64,000 nt of DNA, from the NCBI GenBank assembly GCA_037954235.1, contig JBBMOA010000004.1:13011101-13075100 (forward strand), read 5' to 3'. Position 1 is the stretch's first letter. Every line of letters starts with the position of its first letter. Positions 14,021-26,400 of this stretch are shown one piece after another. Under the pieces are notes generated by a model that searched no databases, was not told where the DNA came from, and saw only the letters and a program-made list of their open reading frames with translations. Source of the DNA: Aulostomus chinensis (Eukaryota; Chordata; Actinopteri; Syngnathiformes; Aulostomidae). The position numbers and the translations under genes are program-made.

Positions 14021-17000
14021 GAATGTGTGACTGTAACAGAGCCGCTGACAACTGAATGACAGGGTGTGGTATGAACACACGCTCCTCTTATAGGACAGAG
14101 TGAGCAACTTGTTTACCGCTTTTGTCCTTTATTCAAGGAAGAATCGGAGCAGAATATGATATGATTCAATCAATCATGTGTTTGAAACACGGACAAGAGC
14201 AGAAAGCAGAAGAAACGACAGCAAAAGTGCAGTTTTTTTTCCTCTCATCAATACCAGTTTTTGCCTCTGAAATGGTGAGATGGAAAACTCATTAGGCAGC
14301 GGAATGCACAATAAACACGATTAGCATATCACCCCACTGGAAATATAACTCACCCAGGCTGACCTCTTTTGTGGAGAAATTTAATTGCTGTCACAGAGAT
14401 TCCTGGCGAACATGTTGGAATCTCTCAGAATTAATATGAGTATTTTATATTATTTTTTTTCGCTCACGTTTCCTTGAAACCAGGCGACAGTTCTGCACAA
14501 GCTCATCCGTGTGTCGTCACAGAGAATTTGTAAAGCCAAGGAAGCGTCTAAACCTGAGCTGGGGATGGGATGTCATGAAGAAGGAGCTCGACTATCTTGG
14601 CAACGACTTAAGCAGCTGTGAAACCAACATTTATTAGCAGAGCCCCTCGGAGGGAGATCACCTATCATTGAGTATTCAAAGAAGGGAGTGTGTGGACAGT
14701 TTATAGGGATGATTCAATCAAAATAAGCTTTTAACTTTCTTTCTTTCCCTTAACTTTTTATGGAGACGGTTTTGGTTTCAGACACGTAGGTTTGGAGATT
14801 CGATGTATCTTAGATTGATTCTACATGGTCCGGAGAGCAAAAACCAACCACACGAGGTGGTTTAAAATGTGATTCCAATCAGATTTCTACAGATCTGGAA
14901 GCTCAAAAAAAGGATTTCAAAGTGAATTTTGCTCTCACAACCTGTTTTTCCTACATATTGGTTACTTCAAGTTTGTGTATTGACAGACAAGACTAAGCTT
15001 GACGAACGTTCCTCTGCGGATTCTAAAACTGGCACGCTATCTACCATCATCACAGCTGCCAACGTGTTTCCCACAAGTCGACTTCTTTGCAGATGACGCT
15101 AGAAACGTTGCTGCACATTTAAGCCTGCCATGACTCCAGTAGGGTACATCATAACGTGCTCGAACTTTGTGGTTCTGAAAATATTCCGAGAACACGCCAT
15201 GTAATGTTTCCGGAGGGTAGTTCCTAAACGTGGGCGCGTACTTTCTTATGCTTGGATTGTTACCATAGCAACCCATGTCGGCGACGTCTGGAAGTAAAGA
15301 ATTTGATCTCATCATTTGCAAATAACAGTACAGAAGGCAAAAGATCTAATTTGAGAGACAAATCTAATTTGCCTGCGGTCCGGACAATATGGCTCTTAGT
15401 TTTCTGCCTTCACAGCAAAATTGTTTCCTTTTTGCTGTGCTTGAAAAAATACATTTTAGAACATCAGCGTGAGCTTCCCGCTGCTCTGGAGGACACACAA
15501 CCTCACTGTGAACGCTTTATAAACCTCCTAATCTGAATTCAAGAACTAAAACTTGTCTTCAAACACTTCATTCACCTGATAGCAGAGGCCGAAATATCCA
15601 GAAATGAAACCAAAACTACGTGAAAACATCACTTACGTGAAGTCAGGGGTGTTTTGTAACTCCAGTAAACAGAAGCCAGGGAGAGACTAAACTCAGGGCC
15701 GGGTCAGAGCCGAACATTTGGAGGCTTAAGTGATGGGGTGTGACCAATCTGAAGGGGGATGGGTGTGGGTGATGATGCAGCAGCAGCAGAGGGGCTGCAG
15801 TGCAGCGTCCAGGGCGGTCTAAGGAAGCCCCCATGCTGTTTTTATTCCTCTCAAGTGCAGCCAAAGAGATTCATCAGTTTTCCATATGTAATCCTCACAG
15901 TATTTAACCGCTGATATACATCAGTCATGCTGCCATCCACCACACGCATCCCTAACTACTTGTTTACTACGCCCCGATTTCAATCATGCAGCTTTCTCAT
16001 CTCTCCACCATCAATTTTTCATTGCACATCTATAAGCCATGAGGGCGGAGATCTACCTGCTGGTGAAAACATTTTCTTTCGCATGTAAAAGCATCATTTG
16101 TAAAGCAGCATGTTGAGTTTTTGTGCATCGCAAGTAGTCTAAAGGTCAGTTTTGGAGGGTTTTTTTTTTTCCCTCAGCAGTGGAGTTTGGTGTTGCAGTG
16201 GCCCACAGGCAGTACAGTACCTGCCTCTATCAATAATTGAGCCAGTCTTGTCCTGTTATGGAAAAAGAATGAGAGGGAGGCGAGGGGAATGTTTCTCTAT
16301 CTGGATCTTTTTCTGGAGATTTATCTCATACATTTTTAAGAGAAGTGCATCTGCAAGGATGGAAAGATTTTACCGACAGCTTTTTCTCATCCGTGACTTC
16401 ATTCGGAGACTTCAGTCAATCTGGACCCGCGAGACTGAAGCAAATCAGTCGCTGGAGGTTTTTTTTAGCGAATTAAAAATTCGAGGGGAAATTGATTAAG
16501 AAGATATATAATTTCCCTTCCCTAAAGACAAGGTCGTGACCCCGGAACGCGGGTTGGATGGGACTTTGTTTGGGTTGTCAAATGAATTCGCTGAATAAGT
16601 TCCACAGTTATGTCTGCGGTACACCTGCAGCCAGACACAAGAGCATTAATAGCTAATAGAAAAGGAAGAGGAAAAAGCAGACTGCAGCTAACATCTCATT
16701 CATAAAGTATTTAAAATGTGTTGTGTTACGAATCAGAGGACATCCTGTGAAAACAGTTAGATAGCCTTTTTGAGCGTTATCTGGACTCGTGTATTTTCTC
16801 AGTAACGCGTAGAAAACACAGCTGTGATTTATCAGTCACATTTATCTTTCCTTTTGCAGCAGGAAAGTACAGATTAGCTCGGTGCATCTAGATTGTTAAC
16901 CATAACAAGCTTATAATGGTGACGTTTTGTTCACAGCATGTTCTGTCACTTCCACAAGGCCAAACACGACCCAGAATAGAATGTAATATTGAACCTCACA

Positions 17001-17418
17001 TTTCAGACTCAACTCATATCGCGGTGCTTACAGGCCGGATCCAACGCCTCAACTTGCCTCCGAGCATTCCCTTCCCAGTTTTGTCGAGACGTCGTCGCAT
17101 TATCTCCTTTGTTAATGACAGTAATGGTGATATGAAATTCATTTTTGGTTCAGAAATGGTAAGATTATTTGTCCTTGGCTTGTGTTTTGGTTACTGGTCC
17201 TCCCAAGTTTGCACAGTTTTTAAATTTTCTACATTCTCTGTAGAAATATTGTTGAAATACACCAAAAAAGTTTGCTTTAGCAGTGATAGCTGTCATAGCT
17301 AAAGAGAAAACAGTGCAAATGCTGTATATTTTAGGCGTTCGGGTTTTTATTTGAGTTCACGTAGGCCTACTGAAATATGACAAACACTATGATCTCCTCT
17401 CTTAACCCCCCCCAACAG
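13490..17418 (+). other. Putative first intron or upstream flank of sema3c
   Basis: No coding exon recognised. It contains a (TG)n tract at 13976-14017 and otherwise AT-rich unique-looking sequence. It is intron 0 if the exon ending at 13489 is real. Confidence 0.4.
13976..14017. repeat. (TG)n microsatellite
   Basis: About 21 TG units without interruption. Confidence 0.95.
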
Positions 17419-17592
17419 GCAGCGTTGACCAGTCGTGGTTCCTGAGCAGTGCAGTCATGCGCGGACCAGAGGGGTTAGCCAGGCCACTTCTGGTGTCGGC
17501 TCTGGCGCTTTCCCTCCTGGCTGTCTCTCTCCTCTCCACCGGCGCTTCCAGTCTCCCACAGCCCCTGCCAAGAGTCTTCCTCTCCTTCCAAG
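17419..17592 (+). CDS. sema3c: sema3c exon 1 (5'UTR part plus signal peptide)
   Basis: Coding starts at the ATG at 17457-17459. The encoded N-terminus has a basic start (MRGPEGLARP) and a long Leu/Val/Ala core, then SSLPQPLPRVFLSFQ just before the sema domain: a classic signal peptide. The pyrimidine-rich run ending AACAG at 17418 looks like a splice acceptor, so 17419-17456 would be 5'UTR and at least one non-coding exon lies upstream. The donor is CAAG|GTAAGAAG at 17593. The exon ends after the first base of codon 46. Confidence 0.9.
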
Positions 17593-19012
17593 GTAAGAAG
17601 AAAAATGCATGTTAACCACCAGCGAGGTTTAGTCTAGTCACTGTGTCTCTGTAGACGTACGGCCATGAGAAGTCTGTTTACTTACTTACCACTACCGCTC
17701 CTTTTTCACGGAGCATAGTCCGTTGACCGCAGTCCACCAGAGTCGCCTGTCCGGCTTTCCTTCTCATACGCTCTGCCTGATGTCTGTCTCGGGCTTCCAG
17801 GTGGTCTTGGGCCAGTCTCTTGAGGGGTTTCGGCTCTGTGGCGTTGGGGCTTTTGTCATGCAGCATCATGTTTCTTTTAGTAAACAATCATCCTTGACCA
17901 GGCTTGGGGTCTGTCTTTCTGTGGTCAGTGTTTCCGTAGCGTGACATTTTCGCTTTATGGGATTCTGGTTCCTGTTTCGGAGTCGGCCTCTGTCCATGCC
18001 TATTATCCTCCAGGTAATGGATACAGGCTCGTACCACTTTGCACCAGACAAGTTTGGGATTATGCTCAAGCTGTTTCGGCCCACAAAGCCCAAAGTTGAC
18101 ATGTTCAACTCTATTGAAAAAAACAAGAAAATGCTAACTTATTTAACATAGAGATAAAAAAAAAAGGTACTTAGCTACTGCAAAATTGCATTTTTAGAAA
18201 TTGCATATTGCTAAATTCTGTGATTCCGATATGTGTCAGGCAACACAGACAAAATAAAACCCGCCACAGGAGCAATGGAGGGGCCAAAGAGATCGTTTTT
18301 GGGGGACATTTAGAGAAAAATTATTTTTTTTAGGCCACAAGATACAAATCATTCCCTCAGCTTAGTTATTTTGACACTATATTACTTACCTTGTTTCCCC
18401 AATTTGGTAATTGTGAGGCCACAAGATATAGCTTGTTCAGAAATACTGTAATAAACAGCTAAAGGGAGGGAACAAGATACATCTCATGCCTTCAAAGTAT
18501 TTGTTTTTCTTTCTCTGGGCTCAGTGACCTCCAGATGAAATGACGCTATATTTATTCCATTTGTTTACTAAATTAATGTCTAGACAATGGCTTCAATCAG
18601 TACTAGCCTGAGGTACTTCATTACTGGAAAATTGTGCAACTCAACTCAGATCTTGTGCAACCGGCCTTTTGTTCTTTCTTCTTTGTTTTTGTTTTGTTTT
18701 GTTTTTTTGATGTGGGGGGGGGGGGGGGGTTTGCATTGTGAAAACCTGCACAATCACACCCACCTCAGGCCTTGCAGCTCCATTCCTGGACCAGCCTTGT
18801 CAATCCGTGTTCCTGCTGCGTGTCTATAAAAACCCCTGCAGGTGGTGGCAGCGCATGTCATCCTGAATCTGTTCCTCGTTAAACTTTCATCTCAGCAGTC
18901 CATAGTGGAAGCCCGTGGGTATTGTTGCAGCGTCGGGCTTAGATTCTCTTGTTTTATTTAATTTCTAGGTTATTTTATGAATTTTTGATGAACAAAGAGT
19001 GTGGATGAGAAG

Positions 19013-19076
<64 letters not shown>

Positions 19077-21421
19077 GCGTGCTGGCAGAAGTGGATGTGC
19101 TACCCCATTACTCATGCCCCCCCACCCACCCACCCACCCACCCTACAAGTGGTGCAGTAACCTTTTCACCGAGGCTGGATGGTGTGAAGGAGCTGAAGGA
19201 GACGTTTGATCACCTTTCACTACCTTGGCTGTGGATTAGTCAGCCGAGAGCAGCTGAGGTTGTCCGTCAGTTCTCCCCTCAGACTTTTAGTTCAAGACTA
19301 AATCTGATGTTGTTTTGCTTTCTTTTTTTTCCCCCTTTTGTCTCTTTCAAGCTGTAACTAATTTCTACCACATTTGCTTCGTGTTGTCATGTTCATATTT
19401 TCCTCATCTGTCTTTCTTTCCATTGAATTGTGAAATATGACGGATTTGCAAAACACCAGGCTGAAAAAAAAAAAGGAAAAAAGGACAGGGAAAATCCCTA
19501 CTACCATCCCCTGTGTTAGGGTTTGAAGTCACATCATTCACTCAGTCCTGGCTCATCCATGTTTCCAAATCGTAAAAAGCTCAAAGGTGATCCTACTGAA
19601 AATGAACTGATCCCTATAATGCTCCTTTACGCGTGTGGATTAAATGGCATTCAAGTCACAGTTTAATATTGCTGCAAGGAGAGGGTGTGACTATTTATCC
19701 TTAATGGGTGTTTAATGATGTAAATATGCGTGTGGTGTGCTTCCATGAGTAATTACAATTAAGAAAAATCAGCAAAGGGACACATGTGAAAGGATTTTTA
19801 TTAAAAGATAAAATGCTGACGTCAGGGCGGCTAATTTTAGCACCTGAGCTAAAGCACCGGGGACTGTGTGTAGATCATGTCAGGGCCAGAAATCATCGTC
19901 AGATGAGTGCATTGAGGGTCGTTACTCCGTCTTCCATGCAGGACACAGTAAGCAAGCACCAGATGTAGGGAGACTCTTAACCTGGAGGCTCATTCCCTTC
20001 CATAAACACTGCAAGTCCTCATTGAGGGAAAAATTCTGGGACTCTGGACTCCATCCAAAGCAACCAGAAAGATGAATGGAGAGACAGTGAAGAGGACTCC
20101 GAGGGTGGAGAGGCACCTGCTGGGTGGCCAAAAGGTCAGGCTGGATTCTTCTGCTCCCAGATGTAAACTCTAATAATTATTATGGCCTGGAACTTACTAA
20201 ACCATGAAAATAAACCGATAAATGAGATAGTTGTACATAGATCTGGGCACTGCAGCCCCCCCCCCCCCCACCCCCCACCCCTTTCCTCCGCGTGTCCGTG
20301 CTGAAATCCTATCCAGGGGTAAAGCTGGTTCATGAGACTCTCAGCGTAGCCTCACGTCCTGCAGAGAAGTTGCTGTCTCTGACATTCCTCTCCTCTCACA
20401 CTGCTTACTCTGGTGCTCACTTCCAACACAGTCAGACCACAATTAAAACCGCATAATAAACAGTGAAAAAGGCTGCTAACCCAAATAATAAACTCTCAAG
20501 TGGTTCTTTTCTCTTCCGGCTCAGATAATAAACACGGCAAGCCTTCATTACTGTACAACTATTCAGGCATACCCAGGGTGATAGAGGATAATTGTTCCTC
20601 TGCATCGCTCGTCAGTACATTTGCGTGTCTTCTGGCTCGTCTCACGGTGGATTTTTCTTGAGACAAGAACGAGGCCATAATGCTGATAGAGTAGAGAACA
20701 ACTGAGACCTAGATTCAAAGTCGTTAAAGTTCATATGAAATCCAAGAACTTCCTAAGCCACATTTCCTGGTTCGAAAACAAGAACTTAAGATGCTACCGT
20801 GCAGTGATCGCGCACTGTCCGACTAAACAGAAGCAGGTGATGTTCGCAGGAAAGCTGTCTCCAATCAGTCAAAGGCCTTTTCTCACCAGCCCAAAAATCA
20901 CAGTGACATCTGTTTTGTTAAGGTGGGGTTTTTTTTTGTCTGCAAAGGGGTTTAATCTGCATTCACTCCCGGGTCAAATCACCTCGTAGTAGATCTTAGC
21001 AGCATTTATCAGCTCCAGTCGACATTGATCCCAGGTCTAGACCCGCTCCACTATCAACAATATACATGGAATGGATCAGGGTTTATCGCCTCCGCCTGTG
21101 ACTTCCGTTATGTTTTTCTCATCTCAACCACAAATTCTCCTCGTCTGCAATCAAGCAATGAGAGTAAAAAAGCCATTCATCCAATTGAGGCGATGACAAC
21201 TGTTTAATCTTGGTCTCACTACCAAGATGAAGTATCTTCGTTGTTCTTTCCCATTCTTCTCCTGTGCATCTCCTCTTCGCTCCACGTTATTAAGGGCTTG
21301 AAGACTCTATTGTTGCTGTTACTTTTACCTGGAGTTGCACATCAATACACTTTTTTCCCCCTTTTTCTGTTCTTTCTTTTTTTTTTGCAAAAATGCTGAC
21401 CAAGCACACATGCGTGCACGT

Positions 21422-21460
<39 letters not shown>

Positions 21461-23388
21461 GCAACTTCAAGGCAGGAGACAAAGTGTGTTGTGCTTGCTG
21501 CATGTCTGTTGGTATGTGGTGTGTGTTGTACGACATGTAGTGATGACAGACAGGATTAACGCGCTTCAGTTTTAGTCGCACGGATTTGCTTCTCAGATAA
21601 AGAAATGATCAGATATTCTGCAATCCAAAAAGTTACACTTCCAACACCTTTGAGGGGGAGGAGGAGGAGGACGGGGATCTTTGTTCTCAATTGGAGGAAG
21701 ATGATTGTTTTTTTTCCAGTTTATTTTTGATGTTGAGACTAAAGTCGAAATCTATTTAAGTCAATTTGAGTGCCAGGATTAGTGCATATGGCTATGAAAG
21801 GCCTTGTGTAGGAAGAGGAATCGGGGTTGATTTTTGCCTCAGAATGTGGTTAAGCCAGGATGAAATCTCTTTTTAGTGCAAGGTGGTCATTATTTGAAGG
21901 AGTTCTTGCATTAAGATGCATCCGTTCAAACTTGAAAGAGGTGGCTGTATTTATAAATGTGTTTGTTCTGTGTTTTTGTTTGAGTTCACCTATAAATTTG
22001 ACATTTCGCCTTCATTCTTGAAGATTTTCTGAAAAATACTATCCTTCTCCTCTTTGCCTTTTGTCAGTTTTTTCAACTTTGTCCCAACCTGCACAATGAA
22101 AATAAAAAAATCGTCCCATTTTTGCCGTTCTCATGCCACACCCCGATAATAATCTTCCGCAGCTTTAATTTGTTGTTTTAAGCGTGAATTTTAAACATCA
22201 GAGCAACAGGAAAGAAAAGAGAGGAAGGCATATTCAATGTTCTACTTAGGGGTTTTGTGATTTTATTAAAAAATTCCACTCCATTTCTCCCTCCTGAGTG
22301 TCGTTAGGTAGGCCGGTGGTCTGTGTTTATGATCAGGATCATTTAACCTCATCAGTGGTCTCTCCCTGCTCTGGCTCCAGCATTCACTACGCTGTTAATT
22401 TAGGAACATATACAGTACCTGTGTCAAACCATGAACGGTGTTTATTTGAAAGTGACGGGGCCTGTGCAGGCTTTCATTTGGATGATGTAGATTTGGGTCG
22501 GGTGTGTGAGAGACGGATCAAAACGGCGTCTGTAGTTTAATGTGCTCCACTTGGTTCACAGCCTGAATAGAACCAGGCATCAGAGAACAGGAGCAGCGGA
22601 ACCTCCATCGTGGATTGCTCCATGCTTTTATCACGCCTGGTTACAACCTGCACTCACTTCCCGTTACTGAAGCTGCAGTGTTACTGTTCACGCACTGTCA
22701 CTGGTGAGTTTGTAGCATGAAAGCGGTGCGTCTCCCAGATTCATTCATTTCATCGCATTTTGGCGGAAAAATCGAATCATACAAAGCTTGCAACATCTAC
22801 CAGCATTTTTTCTTTTTTTATTTGCAATGGTGTAGAACTCTAATATCCAATGACAGCCAGAGCTATTTTAAGAGTAATGTACTGCGTATTCTGCATGATC
22901 TTCAGGAGGAGATCGGCTCTGGCAGTCTTGCTACATAATGTTCCATATTTAAATCCAATTTTTATGGCAAAAGATTGTATCCCGCGTTTCTCTCTGAGCT
23001 TCCAGGGATTTTTTTTTCTTTTACGGGGATTAATTTAAATGTTCTAGTGAATAAATGGTCATCCACACCCTTGGATGGGATGTAGGAGGCTTGTAGGGTC
23101 AACAAAATGTCAAAGGGCTAAAAGGCCAGAGCTAACAAATAGCCGGAGGCAGACCTGCGTGTCTACGTCTGTGCCCTCAGGTTATTCTCTTCTAACGCAG
23201 AACAGCTTCTTGCTTCTGTTTTTCATTAGATCTGCATGATTGCTTCTCCACTCTGTAGGCATAAATGTAATAAAAAATGAAGTAAAATATCTGTGGTGAT
23301 CGGGGATTTTTGGCCGGGGTAAAGCAAAGGCCTGTCAAAGCCGTCGGCAAAGGGAACACAGAAAAGTTGCTATTGGTAAACCATGGTG

Positions 23389-23424
<36 letters not shown>

Positions 23425-26400
23425 CGCGTACACTGGCACTGCTGTATCAATACCCCAGACATCATGTTCTTCTAATTACCTGAGCTGGTTATTTTCTGCA
23501 GCAGTCTTGCACCGCCTCAGGCCCGATAGCATGTGTGATGTTTGACAGCTCATCTGTCTCCTCCATCTCCTCCGTCTCTCCCTTTGTGTTTCACCATTCC
23601 ATCGTCTGACATCGTCCAACCCCACACACTCTTTTATTATTCCTCCTCCGCAACATGTTGAAAGGCAATCAATGGCGCTCAATATGAACAGTAGGGATCT
23701 CTTCAAGGAGAGCCAAGGTCAACTGGAAAATCCTTGAGTTGGAGGATAGTATTATCACAAATCAATAACTTTTACCATTAGACCATTTATACAAGTCGTT
23801 TAAACTCAGAGTTCTGGCTGAGCAAATACTTACAGTATTGCACCACTGGTAAGAAAAAAAGTGGCCTGTTTATGCTGAAGAATAATACTTGATTTGTGTT
23901 CTTTGACGAGAGGAAAACGCCTATTTGATTCAGTTTGAAGGAACAATGTGTATCTTGTGACATTAAAGTAACTAAATGGGGGGGTTAGGTTGTATCAAGT
24001 GGCTCAAAATAACTATAATGAAGGGACAAGTTGTATCTTGTGATCATAAATGAACTAAATTGACAGAATGAGAATGTTTTTTTTTCCTCTCTATGCACTC
24101 AAAACCAAAACGCAAACAAATAAAAATCTAAAATGTCTTTACGGCCACAACAGGAGTCCATAATTTAGTTCAAAAGGTACAACAGAAAAACTGCAACTAC
24201 AATCAATTAATCAGTCACTTAATTAAGTGCTTTACAAGAGAAACATCAAGCAATATAGATCTGTTTTAGATTTTGAGGAAGAAAGACGAAGAAATAAATA
24301 AATGAATCGAATAATGTCATAAAAAACATCATTAGAATATGAATGCAAAATCTCAATAAATGAAGATAAAATTAATAAATATACCACAAATTAAATAATG
24401 TCGTAAACATGATTAAAATAACCACAATACTTAAATAAAAAATAATCAAATGGAATGCAATTTTAAAGATAACAAGAACGCAGTAGGCCGGTTGCCTTCC
24501 AAAGCCACACCCAGGCCGCTGCAACATGTGTGTGACAGAACATCGTATTTACTGTTTGCTGATGATGCTGCTTTTGTTGATAACATTGCAAAAAAAAAAG
24601 GAATAGCAAGCAAATGAGTGTGTGTTCTGTTTGCAGAAAACATGGAGGAATTTAAAATACTTTTCATTTGCAGTGCTACCAGGAATGTAATGATACACGG
24701 CCAACATTCCCTATAGCATCGCAGAGAAAAACAAGACTTCAGCCGTCTGCAGAAGGAGAAATATTTCTTTGCCAATCTGGAAAATACTTCTTGACTTTAG
24801 TAGATTTTCTTGAGCACCTGGATTGAAAAGATTTTGTTTTGCCTGCAATTGAAGGGAAAAAAACATCAGGAACGTTACTCATTGTTGTCCTCACATGAGA
24901 TCCTACATCAAACCACAGAGGACACAATATAAAAAGTCCCATTTCCTTTTGGCTTTAGCTGTCCGCCGTGACTAGTAAACACATCAGCTCTGAAAATCCT
25001 CCGACCCACATCTCCTCCCTACATCCGGGAGTCTCCTTGCAAGTCTCCTCGACGATAAATCAGAGATTTACCGTCTGCTGGTGGTAACTGGAGGCTCCTG
25101 GTATGGACAGGTGAGAGGTGGTTAGCTCGTATCTTTGCTTGGTGTCACGAGTTCAAGTGCTAACTGAGGACTTGAGAACACAAACTAGCTGGCTGACTGG
25201 ACAACATGATGGACAGGTTGTCATCTCCGATTTCCGCCCCTACTGGGAATGTTAGCCAACACCTGAACGGGTCAGCCACGCAACCAAACCAGTACTTGAC
25301 ATTGATGCTGGATAACATCACTCTGCACACCCACACATAGCCAAGGGAGAAAATACACTCCGGCATCACATGTCATATTTAGATATGGCGTCTGCTCGGG
25401 GAAGTTCGTGTGAGAGAAAGCATGCATAAGAGTGCAGGCATTCCGTGCAGCCATATGATTCCTATTATAAATGTCTGGATATAGATAATTGGTGACAGAC
25501 AACAATTGGAAATGAGCAATGAGACGCCTTCCTCTCTGAGCCGAATTCGGTCTGTGACAAGTAGTTGCAGTGCATGCTGTTTGCATTTTAAGTGCTCAGT
25601 GCAGCCTGCCTGGGAATGTGGAGTATGCCTGTTGGATAGACAATCAGATGACTCTGTCAGACGCCGCAAAACGTCCTGGGTGGTCTCCTAACACTGAAGC
25701 GACACCTTAACTCCCCCCGTTGGTGATATGTATACACTACTTATTACAGTACACCATCCGGCTACGCCCCCGAGGAGACTGCATGGCTGTCTTGTTTAGC
25801 CAAAAGCCATTTTTTATCTCTGGAGTGCCCGTCAGTTGCCAGGATAACGTCTTTTACTGGCCCAGCATGTATGAGTGGCTTAGGTAAGTGCAGCCATCCA
25901 GAACTCAACGGGAAGAGCTGTAAGCATTGTGTGGTCAAAGAGCAACGGAATTTGGCACAAAGTTTGAAGTCATGAAAGCACCTTGTTAGGAAAGATGGAT
26001 TACAAGAGGGCAGTATAAGCCGCTGCTTCAATATTTATCAAGATGGGTTATTGGGGTCCTCCCACCGGCTACCCGTGACAACCACAGAACCGATTCTCCT
26101 TCAACTAAATGAAGAGAGAGCCTCATTAGCATGCGGTTAATTTATTCATGCTTGGCTTTCAGGTAGAAAGTCAGTTGATGAGGGTTGATTTGCATGGGAA
26201 ACAAGCTCTATTTGTAATTGGCCCACTGTCCGGCCCTGGAGTGTTAATTAGTTGCAAGGACCTTTTGGCTTGTGGTCAGACACTGGTGTTAATCAAGAAA
26301 CCCGACACTCCAATCACCCGGTCAATTTGCTGTTCATTGCTGCCTCACAAGAGCTGAGCCAATATTCTGACTGGATCATCATGCTGATTTTATCACCTTC

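Noticed and set aside
19001..19357. Open frame with a long Cys-Val repeat
   Set aside because: It is a translated (TG)n microsatellite.
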